Source: Hydrogenophaga taeniospiralis
GTDB lineage: Bacteria; Pseudomonadota; Gammaproteobacteria; Burkholderiales; Burkholderiaceae_C
Assembly: GCF_020510445.1 (NCBI RefSeq)
Contig: NZ_JAHBAG010000001.1
Span: forward strand, 1,154,501 to 1,218,500
DNA length: 64,000 nt
Direction of reading: 5' to 3'
Each line of letters opens with the position of its first letter. Position 1 is the first letter of the stretch. This document shows positions 8,025-16,278 of the stretch, piece after piece. The notes beneath the pieces are model-generated. The model saw nothing but the letters and a program-made list of their open reading frames with translations. It was not told where the DNA came from and ran no database searches. Made by a program: the position numbers and the translations under genes.

Positions 8025-8984
8025 TCAGCCGCGCGCCGACTCGTACACCAGCACCGCGGCGGCCAGGTCTTCCAGCGCCGTGCCGACCGACTTGAACACC
8101 GTGCGCTCGTGCTCGCCCTTGCGGCCGGTGGCCACGCCCTTGGAGAGCGTGGTCAGCGTGCCGCGCACGTCGTCGGCGCGCAGCACGCCGTGCTGCATGG
8201 GCACCAGCAGGTCGCCGCTTTTCTGCAGCGCCTCGTCGGTGTCCACGAACACGCGCGCGTCCTGGAAACAGGCGTCGTCGGCCTCGCGCATGGCCGGGGT
8301 GAAGCTGCCGATCAGGTCCAGGTGCGAGCCCGGTGCGAGCCAGGCGCCGCGCACCAGCGGCTCGGTGGACAGCGTGGCGCAGCTCACGATGTCGGCCTCG
8401 CCGCAGGCGGCGGCCAAGTCGGTGCTGGCGAAGGCCGGCAGGCCGGCGGCGCGCACCTGGGCGGCCAGGGCCTGCGCTTCGCTGGCGCGGCGCGCCCACA
8501 CCGTCACGCGCTCCAGCGGGCGCACCGCGCGGTAGGCGGCGGGCAGCAGCTGCGCCACGCGGCCCGCGCCCACCACCAGCAGGTGTTTGGCGTCGGCGCG
8601 CGCCAGGTACGAGGCCGCCAGCGCCGAGGCCGCTGCCGTGCGGCGCTCGGTGATCTGGTCGCCGTCGATCTGCGCCAGCGGCGCGCCGGTGCGCGCGTCG
8701 AACAGCAGGTAGCTGCTGTGCAGGCCGGGCAGGCCGCGTTTGGCGTTGCCGGGGGCGATGTTCACGATCTTCACGCCGTAGTACTTGCCCGGCAGCCAGG
8801 CCGGCATGATCAGCGAGGTCATGCGCCGGCTCGCGGCGTCGCCGCCTTCGCTGATGGGGCTGTTGATCTCGTGCACATGGCGCGGCGGGACTTCGCAGCC
8901 GCCGGCAAAACGCTCGCGCAGCGCGGCGATCAGGCGGTCAAAGGGCAGGGCGGCCCGGGTGGTGTTGGCGTCGAACAATTGCAT
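8025..8984 (-). CDS. Ornithine cyclodeaminase / mu-crystallin family protein
   Basis: A 319-residue NAD(P)-dependent enzyme. Domain features: an N-terminal dimerisation part, the substrate Lys/Arg region (SLIMPAWLPGKYYGVKIVNI), the Rossmann loop LLVVGAGRVAQLLPAAYR near residue 130, and GSFTPAMREADDACF towards the end. Members deaminate ornithine to proline or reduce cyclic imines and ketimines; the sequence does not decide between these. It converges on the MarR gene and is probably its own transcription unit. The start is the ATG at 8984 (MQLFDANTTRAALPFDRLI), matching the usual family N-terminus. Confidence 0.82.
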   Translation of the reverse strand: MQLFDANTTRAALPFDRLIAALRERFAGGCEVPPRHVHEINSPISEGGDAASRRMTSLIMPAWLPGKYYGVKIVNIAPGNAKRGLPGLHSSYLLFDARTGAPLAQIDGDQITERRTAAASALAASYLARADAKHLLVVGAGRVAQLLPAAYRAVRPLERVTVWARRASEAQALAAQVRAAGLPAFASTDLAAACGEADIVSCATLSTEPLVRGAWLAPGSHLDLIGSFTPAMREADDACFQDARVFVDTDEALQKSGDLLVPMQHGVLRADDVRGTLTTLSKGVATGRKGEHERTVFKSVGTALEDLAAAVLVYESARG

Positions 8985-9037
8985 GCCGCGATGGTAGCGC
9001 CCGGCCATGGCGCCCATCGGCGACCGGTGCACGCTGG

Positions 9038-9781
9038 TCAGCTGCTGGCGCTGGCTTCCAGCGCGCGGCCTTCGCCCGCTTCCTCGACCGTCTGGCCGTC
9101 GCGGATGTGGTAGATCCGTTTGAAGGTGGGGATGATCTTTTCGTCGTGCGTCACCACGATGATCGCGGTCTGCGCCTGGCGCGCCATCTGGTTCAGGATG
9201 CGCATCACCGCCAGCGCTCGCTCGCTGTCCAGCGGCGCGGTGGGTTCGTCGGCCAGGATCACCGGCGGTTTGTTGGCCAGCGCCCGCGCGATGGACACGC
9301 GCTGCTGCTCACCGCCCGAGAGCTGCGAAGGCTCGGCCCGGGCGCGGTGCTGCACGTCCAGCGCGGTCAGCAGTTCCAGCGCGCGTTCGCGGGCCTTCGC
9401 GTTGGGCTGGCCCGCCAGCATGGGCAGCAGCGCCACGTTGTCGGTCACGTCCAGGAACGGAATCAGGTAGGGCGCCTGGAACACGAAGCCGATGCGGTCG
9501 CGCCGCAGCGCGCGCAGGTCGCGCGCGATCCAGCCGTTGTCGTAGATCACCTCGTTGCCCAGCGTCATCTTGCCGCTGGTGGGCTCGATGATCGCGCCCA
9601 GGCATTTCAGCAGGGTGCTCTTGCCCGAGCCCGAGGGCCCGACCAGGCCCACCACCTCGCCGGGCGCGACCTGCATGTTCACGTGTTTGAGCGCTTCCAC
9701 GGCGGTGTCGCCGTGGCCATAGACCTTGCGCAGGCCTTCGATGAGGATGCCGCCTTGCGGTGTGGTGTTCATGGGGTTCAT
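9038..9781 (-). CDS. ABC transporter ATP-binding protein (DevA/MacB/LolD type)
   Basis: A 247-residue ATPase. Walker A GPSGSGKST near residue 47, the Q-loop (FVFQAPYLIPF), signature LSGGEQQRVSIARAL and Walker B VILADEPTA (Glu followed by Pro-Thr-Ala) are all intact. The closest style is the DevA/MacB class, which drives FtsX-like permeases rather than substrate import. It is the last gene of the tetR-hlyD-ftsX-ABC run; its ATG overlaps the permease stop (ATGA). With those partners it would power export or lipid/lipoprotein handling across the envelope. Confidence 0.9.
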   Translation of the reverse strand: MNPMNTTPQGGILIEGLRKVYGHGDTAVEALKHVNMQVAPGEVVGLVGPSGSGKSTLLKCLGAIIEPTSGKMTLGNEVIYDNGWIARDLRALRRDRIGFVFQAPYLIPFLDVTDNVALLPMLAGQPNAKARERALELLTALDVQHRARAEPSQLSGGEQQRVSIARALANKPPVILADEPTAPLDSERALAVMRILNQMARQAQTAIIVVTHDEKIIPTFKRIYHIRDGQTVEEAGEGRALEASASS

Positions 9782-10968
9782 CCGATCGCCGCGCCCGGGT
9801 CCACCTTCAGTGCCACGCGGATCGCCAGCGTGCTCGCCAGCGCGCACATCAGCAGCGTGGCCACCAGGCCGGCCACCGCGTCGCCCGGCAGCAGCAGCAC
9901 GTATTTGGGAAACGCCGGCCCCCACACCGTGGCCGCCACCTTGCCCACCGCGAAGCCGATCAGGCCCAGGCCCAGCGCCTGCTGCAGGATCATGCCGGCG
10001 ATGGTGCGGTCGCGCGTGCCGATGAGCTTGAGCACCGCGATCTCGCGCAGCTTGCCCATGGTCATGGTGTAGATGATGAAGGCCACGATGGCCGCGCTCA
10101 CGATGGCCAGGATCACGAGGAACATGCCGATCTGCTTCGCCGAGTTGGCGATCAGCTTCACCACCAGGATGTCTTCCATGCCGTCGCGTGTGTAGACGCT
10201 CAGGTGTTTCCACCGGCGGATCGGCTCGGCCACCTGCTCGGGCGTGAAGCCCGGCGCGGCCTGCACCAGCACCGCGTTCACGCTGCGGCTGCTGGTCTGC
10301 AGCGCCTGCACCGCCTCCAGCAGGCCGGGGCTGCCCGGGCGGTTGAAGGCCGGGTTGGCGGCGGTGCGCGCGCGGTCGTTCACGATGGCGTCGTTGTCTT
10401 TGAGGAACTGCGTTTCCTGCGCGTCCTTCAGCGGCACGAACAGCATCGGGTCGCCGCCCGACGACACCATGCGCTGCGTCAGCCCCACCACGGTGTAGCC
10501 GTGGCGGCGGATGCGCACCGTCTCGCCGAGCTGAAAGCCGGTCTTCACGTCGGCCACCGCCTCGTAGTGGCTGCGCGTGAGGTGGCGCCCGGCCACCAGG
10601 TAGCCCGGCGCGCCGGGCAGGCCGGGCTCGATGCCGACCACCATCACACGGTTGTCCACGCCCTGGCGCGCCACCTGCATGGTGAGGTAGGTCACGTTGG
10701 CCGCGGCCGCCACGCCCGGCATGCCGCGCACGCTCTTCACCACGTCGTCCTTGATGCTGGACGACTCGGCGTACGGCCCCTGCGTGTCTTTCTGCACCAC
10801 CCACAGGTCGGCGCGGCTGTTGGCCAGCAGCGCGTGCGCGTCGTCCACCATGCCGCGGTACACGCCCGCCATGGTCAGCGTCACGCCGATCAAGAGGCCC
10901 AGGCCCAGCCCGGTCAACACGTACTTGCTCCAGCCGTGCAGGATGTCGCGGCCCGCCAGGCTGATCAC
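9778..10968 (-). CDS. FtsX-like ABC permease (DevC type)
   Basis: A 396-residue permease in the MacB/DevC arrangement: one N-terminal helix (YVLTGLGLGLLIGVTLTMAG), a large periplasmic domain, then three C-terminal helices (residues about 265-390). The start chosen is GTG at 10968 (VISLAGRDILHGW), because it overlaps the stop of the preceding adaptor gene as GTGA. The long upstream frame extension is not credible. It pairs with the HlyD-like adaptor and the ATPase to form a tripartite envelope transporter of the DevBCA type; cargo unknown. Confidence 0.87.
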   Translation of the reverse strand: MISLAGRDILHGWSKYVLTGLGLGLLIGVTLTMAGVYRGMVDDAHALLANSRADLWVVQKDTQGPYAESSSIKDDVVKSVRGMPGVAAAANVTYLTMQVARQGVDNRVMVVGIEPGLPGAPGYLVAGRHLTRSHYEAVADVKTGFQLGETVRIRRHGYTVVGLTQRMVSSGGDPMLFVPLKDAQETQFLKDNDAIVNDRARTAANPAFNRPGSPGLLEAVQALQTSSRSVNAVLVQAAPGFTPEQVAEPIRRWKHLSVYTRDGMEDILVVKLIANSAKQIGMFLVILAIVSAAIVAFIIYTMTMGKLREIAVLKLIGTRDRTIAGMILQQALGLGLIGFAVGKVAATVWGPAFPKYVLLLPGDAVAGLVATLLMCALASTLAIRVALKVDPGAAIG

Positions 10969-12176
10969 TGTGCTGCTCCCGCCGGCGGCGCCAGCCGCTC
11001 CACCACGCTGATGCGTGCATCGGGCTGGAGCGCCTTCTGGCTGTACAGCACCACCGTGTCGCCCTCGGCCAGTCCCGCATCCTGCGCGGCCTTCACCTGT
11101 ACCGTGCCGTCCAGCCCCTGCACGCCCGGCACCACCGGCACGAACCGCAGCCCGCCGTCGGCCAGCCGCCACACGCCGGTGGTGCCCTCGTGCTGCTGCA
11201 GCGCCGCGTTGGGCAGCAGCAGGCCCTCGGGTGTGGCCGGCAGGGCCAGCGTCACCTCGGCCATCTCGCCCACGGAAACGCCCGCGGGCAGCGCGTCAAA
11301 CGCCACCATCGCCAGCCGCTCCTCGGTCACGCTGTCGGCCAGCGGCTCCACGCGCACCACCCGGCCGGCCAGCGCCTCGCCCGGGCGCGAGCGCAGCACG
11401 ATGCGCGCCGCCAGCCCCGGCGCCAGCCCGGCCGAGCGGCCCTGGTCCACCCGCAGCTTCACCCACAGGCTTGCCGGGTCCACCAGCCGCAGCACCGCCT
11501 GGCCCGCCACCACCGTGCTGCCACCTTCGGCGTCGCGGCTGGCCACCAACGCCGCGGCCGGAGCCACCAGCCGCAGGTTGCCGCGCTGCTGCGCCAGCGC
11601 CGCGCGCTCGGCCCGCAGACGGATGATGTCCTGCGCGCTGCCGCCCAGGTTGGCCTGCGCCGCCTGCACGCCCGCGCTGGCCGAGGCCACCTCCTGCGTG
11701 CGCGCCTCCAGCGCGCCGGCGCTGATGAAGCTCTGCCGCGCCAGGTCTTCATTGCGCTTCAGGTTCGCCGCCGCCAGCGCGCGCCGCGCCTGCGCGTCGC
11801 CCACCTGCGCCGCGGCCGCCTGCCGCACGCTCTGCGCCCGCGCGAGCGAGGCGTCCAGCGCGGCCAGCCGCTGGTCCAGGTCCACCGGGTCCATCTCGGC
11901 CAGCGCCTGGCCGGGCGCCACCGTGTCGCCCACGTCCACCTGCACCGTGCGCACCCGTCCGGCCACCGTGGGCCCCACCAGCCAGCTGCGCCGCGCCTCC
12001 ACCTGGCCGATGCCGAAAATCTCCGGCGTCACGCGACCGGTCTTCACCGCCGTCACCTGCACCTTCACCGGCGCCAGCGGCCCGGTGCGCAGCGCCACAA
12101 AGGCCAGCGCGGCCACCAGCGCCAGCGCCAGGCCGCCCAGCAGCAGGCGGCGTGTGTTCGTGGGTTTCATCGTCAT
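10965..12176 (-). CDS. HlyD-family periplasmic adaptor (efflux membrane-fusion protein)
   Basis: A 403-residue adaptor. An N-terminal membrane anchor (residues about 10-29) is followed by the biotinyl-lipoyl half VAGRVRTVQVDVGDTVAPGQ. A long alpha-helical hairpin rich in Ala, Gln and Arg runs from about residue 100 to 200, then come the second lipoyl half and a beta-barrel domain. Such proteins bridge an inner-membrane transporter to an outer-membrane exit duct. Its ATG overlaps the tetR stop by 4 bp (ATGA), so it is translated together with its regulator. No outer-membrane TolC-like gene lies in this cluster. Confidence 0.87.
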   Translation of the reverse strand: MTMKPTNTRRLLLGGLALALVAALAFVALRTGPLAPVKVQVTAVKTGRVTPEIFGIGQVEARRSWLVGPTVAGRVRTVQVDVGDTVAPGQALAEMDPVDLDQRLAALDASLARAQSVRQAAAAQVGDAQARRALAAANLKRNEDLARQSFISAGALEARTQEVASASAGVQAAQANLGGSAQDIIRLRAERAALAQQRGNLRLVAPAAALVASRDAEGGSTVVAGQAVLRLVDPASLWVKLRVDQGRSAGLAPGLAARIVLRSRPGEALAGRVVRVEPLADSVTEERLAMVAFDALPAGVSVGEMAEVTLALPATPEGLLLPNAALQQHEGTTGVWRLADGGLRFVPVVPGVQGLDGTVQVKAAQDAGLAEGDTVVLYSQKALQPDARISVVERLAPPAGAAQ

Positions 12177-12805
12177 GGGGTGCCTTCCGGGGAGGGGTCG
12201 GTCGGTGCGGTCTGCGCGGCCACGCCGTTGTGAAAAATGCGGTACACCTGCGGCGCCTGCGCGGCCATGCCCGCTACCTGTCCGCTCAGCAGCGACTGCA
12301 TCACCAGCCCCTGCACCGAGCCGATGAACAGCACCGCCGCCGCCGGCAGCTGGGTGCCCGGCGCCAGCTGGCCCGCGGTCTGCGCGCGCTGCAGCAGGCC
12401 GGTGAGCAACTCGCGGTAGGCCTGCATGAGCTGGCGCACCCGCGCCTTCAGCGGCGTGTCTTCGGGGTGCTGCAGCTCCTGAAAGATCACCCGCGGCACG
12501 CCGGGGTGCGCCACCACGAAGTCCACGTGTTCCAGAAACACCGCGCGCAACGCCGCCAGCGGCTGCGCCTGGGCATCGGCAGCGGCCCGCAGCCGCCCCA
12601 GCAGTTGCTCGTGCGCGAAGTCGATCACCGCGACCCAGATCGCTTCCTTGCTCTCGAAATGGCGGAACACCGCGCCCTGCGTGATGCCCACCGCCTGCGC
12701 CAGGTCGGCGGTCGTCACAGCGGCGGGGCTGTGCTCGGCCGCCAGCGCCAGCGCCGCGGCCACCAGGGCGGCCCGGCGGGTTTGTGTGGGTTGTTTGTGG
12801 GGCAT
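12173..12805 (-). CDS. TetR-family regulator of the efflux operon
   Basis: A 210-residue repressor. The N-terminal helix-turn-helix is well formed (TTADLAQAVGITQGAVFRHF, then ESKEAIWVAVI) and is followed by a helical ligand-binding half. The start chosen is the ATG at 12805 (MPHKQPTQTRRAAL). An upstream in-frame start would place the operator palindrome inside the gene. It is the first gene of its own operon and a perfect inverted repeat lies 10 bp before the start, so autorepression of the whole tetR-hlyD-ftsX-ABC unit is very likely. Confidence 0.87.
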   Translation of the reverse strand: MPHKQPTQTRRAALVAAALALAAEHSPAAVTTADLAQAVGITQGAVFRHFESKEAIWVAVIDFAHEQLLGRLRAAADAQAQPLAALRAVFLEHVDFVVAHPGVPRVIFQELQHPEDTPLKARVRQLMQAYRELLTGLLQRAQTAGQLAPGTQLPAAAVLFIGSVQGLVMQSLLSGQVAGMAAQAPQVYRIFHNGVAAQTAPTDPSPEGTP

Positions 12806-12814
12806 GTCGATAAT

Positions 12815-12830
12815 GTAATTGAGCAATTAC
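12815..12830. promoter_or_regulatory. Perfect palindrome before tetR (TetR operator)
   Basis: GTAATTG-AG-CAATTAC, arms of 7 bp without mismatch, in an AT-rich patch 10 bp upstream of the TetR ATG. Size and place match a TetR autoregulatory operator overlapping the promoter. Confidence 0.65.
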
Positions 12831-12958
12831 TTATATTCAAGCTGGAACAGAAAGTCGGACGGGAATCGGTTGGCGTTGCAGCCCTTCATCGCCTGGCGCG
12901 GGGACCGGAGCCGCCGCCATGACCGGCTAGACTCGCTCACCCCGTCCGCCTCGCCCCG

Positions 12959-14296
12959 ATGAAGAACCACCTGCCCACCCACCCGGCCTCCGTGCTGGCC
13001 CTGGCGTTTCTGGCCACCATCGTGTTGGGCACGGCGCTGCTGATGCTGCCCTGGGCCAGCGCCAGCGGCGAGGGCGCACCCTGGCTGACGGCGCTGTTCA
13101 CCGCCACCTCGGCGGTGTGCGTGACCGGGCTGGTGGTGGTGGACACGGGCACCTACTGGAGCCCGCTGGGCCAGGGGCTGGTGATGGCGCTGTTCCAGCT
13201 CGGTGGCTTCGGGATGATGACCTCGGCCACGTTGATGGGGCTGCTGATCGGCGGGCAGATGAAGCTGCGTACCCGGTTGCTGCTGCAGTCGGAAACGCAT
13301 GCGCTGTCGCTGGGCGACGTGCGCTCGGTGGCGCGCATGGTGCTGGTGGTCACCGTGGTGTGCGAGGGCGGCGTGGCGCTGTGGCTGGCGGCGCGCCTGG
13401 CCATCAAGACGGACATGGGCTGGTCGCAGGCGCTGTGGCACGGGGCTTTCCACTCGGTGTCGGCGTTCAACAACGCGGGCTTTTCCACCTGGTCCGATGG
13501 TGTGATGGGCCACGTGACCGACGGCTGGATGCTGGGGCCGCTGATGCTGGCCATCGTGGTGGGCGGGCTGGGGTTTCCGGTCATCACCGAGCTGTGGGCC
13601 AACCGGCGCAAGCGGCATGCGCGCTGGTCGGTGCACACCACGCTCACGGTCTGGGGGTCGGCGGCGCTCGTGCTGCTGGGCACGCTGGCGCTGTGGCTGG
13701 TGGAGCACGACAACCCCAGGACGCTGGCCCCGCTGGGCTTTGCGGACCAGTGGCTGGCGGCCCTGTTCACCTCGGTCTCGGCGCGCACGGCGGGGTTCAA
13801 CGCGGTGGACATCGGCGCGCTGGAACTCGAATCGCTGATGCTGCACTGCGTGCTGATGTTCATCGGCGGCGGCAGCGCCGGCACGGCCGGTGGCGTGAAG
13901 GTGACCACGGTCTTCCTGCTGCTGCTGATCGTCTGGAGCGAGATCCGCGGCCGGGCCGACGTGGAGCTGCGCGGGCGCCGCATTGCCACGCCGGTGCAGC
14001 GCCAGGCGCTGTCGATCCTGCTGCTCAGCGGGGCGGCGGTGTCGCTGGGGTTGCTGGTGATCATTCCGATGACCGAGCTGCCGCTGGACAAGCTGATGTT
14101 CGAAGTCGTGTCGGCCTTTGCCACCGTGGGCCTGTCCACCGGCATCACGGCCGATCTGCCGCCCGGTGCGCAGGGCGTGATCATTGCGCTGATGTACACC
14201 GGGCGCGTGGGCGTGGTCACGCTGGCGCTGGCGCTGGCGATCAACCAGGTGCCCAGGGCCTACCGCTATCCCGAGGAGAAACCGATTGTTGGCTAA
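12959..14296 (+). CDS. TrkH/KtrB-family potassium transporter subunit
   Basis: A 445-residue membrane protein with the fourfold M1-P-M2 plan of the TrkH/KtrB group. Pore-loop glycine motifs are visible: TATSAVCVTGLVVVDTGTYW near residue 50, SAFNNAGFSTW near 170, SARTAGFNAVDIG near 275 and FATVGLSTGI near 385. The helix-breaking loop GGGSAGTAGGVKVTT in the third repeat is typical. It pairs with the TrkA-like gating subunit whose gene overlaps its 3' end. Together they take up K+ (with Na+ or H+). The length is at the KtrB end of the family. Confidence 0.9.
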   Translation: MKNHLPTHPASVLALAFLATIVLGTALLMLPWASASGEGAPWLTALFTATSAVCVTGLVVVDTGTYWSPLGQGLVMALFQLGGFGMMTSATLMGLLIGGQMKLRTRLLLQSETHALSLGDVRSVARMVLVVTVVCEGGVALWLAARLAIKTDMGWSQALWHGAFHSVSAFNNAGFSTWSDGVMGHVTDGWMLGPLMLAIVVGGLGFPVITELWANRRKRHARWSVHTTLTVWGSAALVLLGTLALWLVEHDNPRTLAPLGFADQWLAALFTSVSARTAGFNAVDIGALELESLMLHCVLMFIGGGSAGTAGGVKVTTVFLLLLIVWSEIRGRADVELRGRRIATPVQRQALSILLLSGAAVSLGLLVIIPMTELPLDKLMFEVVSAFATVGLSTGITADLPPGAQGVIIALMYTGRVGVVTLALALAINQVPRAYRYPEEKPIVG

Positions 14297-14960
14297 ATCA
14301 AACTCAACGCGAGGCGACAGCGTGGTCGTCATCGGCCTGGGGCGCTTTGGCTCCAGCGTGGCGCGGGCGCTGGTGGCCGCAGGCCACGAGGTGCTGGCCA
14401 TCGACACGGACGGGGAGGTGGTGCAGGACCTGGCGCACGAGCTGCCGCACGTCGTCCAGGCGGACTCGACCGAGTTGCCGGCGCTCAAGCAGCTCTCGGT
14501 GACCGACTTCTCGCACGCGGTGGTGAGCATCGGCGCGAACCTGGAGGCGAGCGTGCTGACGGTGCTGAACCTGGCGCAGATGGGCGTGAAAGACATCTGG
14601 GCCAAGGCCAACAGCCCGCAGCACGGGCGCATTGCCGAGCGGGTGGGCGCGCACCACGTGATCTACCCGGAGGCGGACATGGGCGAGCGCGTGGCGCACC
14701 TGGTGACGGGCAAGATGATCGATTTCATCGAGTTCGACGACGGCTTCGCCATTGCCAAGACCCGAGCGCCCATGGAAACGCACAACAAGACGCTGGCGGT
14801 GTCGAACGTGCGCAAGAAGCACGGCATCACGGTGGTGGGCATCAAGCGCCGCCACCAGGACTTCATCTACGCCAAGCCCGACACCGAGATCAAGCCGGGC
14901 GACCACCTGATTCTGGCCGGGCCGACGCCGCTGATCGAGAAGTTCGCGGCGCTGTACTGA
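14286..14960 (+). CDS. TrkA/KtrA-family potassium channel regulatory subunit
   Basis: A 224-residue cytoplasmic ring protein. The N-terminal RCK_N Rossmann fold has VVVIGLGRFGSSVARAL and the acidic strand end AIDTD. The C-terminal RCK_C domain starts near residue 140 (NKTLAVSNVRKKHGITVVG). It binds nucleotide and gates the TrkH-like pore. The start is TTG: GAGGAGA ends 5 nt before the TTG at 14286 and 8 nt before a second TTG at 14289, and no ATG is near. Both starts lie inside the last codons of trkH, so the pair is translationally coupled. Confidence 0.9.
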   Translation: MLAKSNSTRGDSVVVIGLGRFGSSVARALVAAGHEVLAIDTDGEVVQDLAHELPHVVQADSTELPALKQLSVTDFSHAVVSIGANLEASVLTVLNLAQMGVKDIWAKANSPQHGRIAERVGAHHVIYPEADMGERVAHLVTGKMIDFIEFDDGFAIAKTRAPMETHNKTLAVSNVRKKHGITVVGIKRRHQDFIYAKPDTEIKPGDHLILAGPTPLIEKFAALY

Positions 14961-15079
14961 ACGGAGGGCGGCGGCGATCAGGCCAAGCCCGAGCCAGGGC
15001 GACAGCAGGGTCATGGTGTGTGGGGTGGGCAGGGTGCGCCGCCCAGGGCACAGCCGGGTTGCTCTTCGACAGGCCCAGG

Positions 15080-15134
15080 ACGAACGGCCAGTGCCGTCCC
15101 CTGGAGGGAGTCGCGCGAAGCGCGGCGGGGGTGT
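15080..15134. repeat. Dispersed GC-rich repeat between trkA and patatin genes
   Basis: ACGGCCAGTGCCGTCCCCTGGAGGGAGTCGCGCGAAGCGCGGCGGGGGTG-like block. The order of elements matches 44110-44183. The rest of 14961-15140 shows nothing gene-like. Confidence 0.5.
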
Positions 15135-15140
15135 TTCATG

Positions 15141-16235
15141 CTAGCCGGTGTAGGCCGGCGGCAGCTCGAAGGTGGAGCGCTGGCCCAGGTGCCGGCCGTT
15201 CGTGCGCAGCCAGGCGTCGGTCGCGGCGCGGCCGATGTCGTGCAACTGGGACAGAAAGGCCCAGCCGGTCTGCGTCTTGCTGGCGGCGCCGAACTGCGCG
15301 AGCTCGACTTCGGCGTCGAGCCGGTGCAGGCGCAGGTCGTCCACGCGCTGGAACAGCGGGCGCCGGTAGGCGCTGTCGGGGCGGCCGGCCTCCTGCAGCA
15401 GTTCCTTGAGCAGGCCGATGGTGCGCAGCTCCTTGAGCAGGCTGGCGTTGAAGGTGACTTCGCTGGCGCGGTCGAGGATCTCGCTGGCCTGGGTGGGCAC
15501 GGCCTCGCGCCGGCTGGGGTTGATCTGCACCAGCAAAAGGTCGTCGGCCGAGGTCTCGCTGATCAGCGGCAGCAGCGAGGGGTTGCCGGCGTAACCACCG
15601 TCCCAGTAGGCCTCGCCGTCGATCTCCACGGCCTGGAACAGCAGCGGCAGGCAGGCCGAGGCCAGCACCATGTCGGCGGTGAGCTCGTGCTGGCGAAAGA
15701 TGCGCAGGTCGCCGGTGGCCACGTGCGTGGCGGCCACGAAGAGCTGGGTGCGGTCGCAGGCGCGCACGCGCTCGAAGTCCACCGTGTCGGTCAGGATGTC
15801 GCGCAGCGGGTTCAGGTTCAGCGGGTTGAACTGGTAGGGCGAGAACTGGCTGCCGACGAACTGCGCGAAGTGCTGCCAGGGCGCAGCCACCGCCTGCAGC
15901 CACGGATGGCCCAGGCCGAACAGCTGGGCCATCGACCCCGCGCCCAAAGCGTGGAACGGCGAGGCGTCGGCGACCCGCTTCCAGAAGCGGCGCAGGCCGG
16001 CGCGTGCGCCTTCGCGGCCGCCCTCCATCAGCCCGGCGGCCAGCGCCACCGCGTTCATGGCGCCCGCGCTGGTGCCGCTGACGGCCGCGATCTCCAGCCA
16101 CTCTTCTTCCAGCAGGCGGTCCAGCACGCCCCAGGTGAAGGCGCCGTGTGAGCCACCACCCTGCAGGGCCAGGTCGATGCGCAGTTTCTGGCTGGTGGCG
16201 CGCGGCGCGGGTGGGGGGCGGTGGCGGGTGGTCAT
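15141..16235 (-). CDS. Patatin-like phospholipase
   Basis: A 364-residue serine hydrolase. The oxyanion hole (LALQGGGSHGAFTWGVLD), the nucleophile elbow GTSAG and the catalytic aspartate in DGGYAGNP are all present, so the Ser-Asp dyad is intact. Patatins hydrolyse acyl chains of phospholipids; this one has no signal peptide. The start chosen is ATG at 16235 (MTTRHRPPP); an ATG at 16259 is possible. It lies 43 bp after the stop of the zeta-domain effector on the same strand. Some antibacterial effectors are phospholipases, but this protein lacks the C-terminal secretion-like module of the effector and is more likely a housekeeping neighbour. Confidence 0.85.
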   Translation of the reverse strand: MTTRHRPPPAPRATSQKLRIDLALQGGGSHGAFTWGVLDRLLEEEWLEIAAVSGTSAGAMNAVALAAGLMEGGREGARAGLRRFWKRVADASPFHALGAGSMAQLFGLGHPWLQAVAAPWQHFAQFVGSQFSPYQFNPLNLNPLRDILTDTVDFERVRACDRTQLFVAATHVATGDLRIFRQHELTADMVLASACLPLLFQAVEIDGEAYWDGGYAGNPSLLPLISETSADDLLLVQINPSRREAVPTQASEILDRASEVTFNASLLKELRTIGLLKELLQEAGRPDSAYRRPLFQRVDDLRLHRLDAEVELAQFGAASKTQTGWAFLSQLHDIGRAATDAWLRTNGRHLGQRSTFELPPAYTG

Positions 16236-16278
16236 GGGCGGTCCTCGTCGACGGACCATTGTGCATGGCCGATCCCGC

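Noticed and set aside
15141..16235. Patatin as a third secreted effector
   Set aside because: It lacks the shared body and the XVIPCD-like end and has no partner gene; adjacency alone is not enough.
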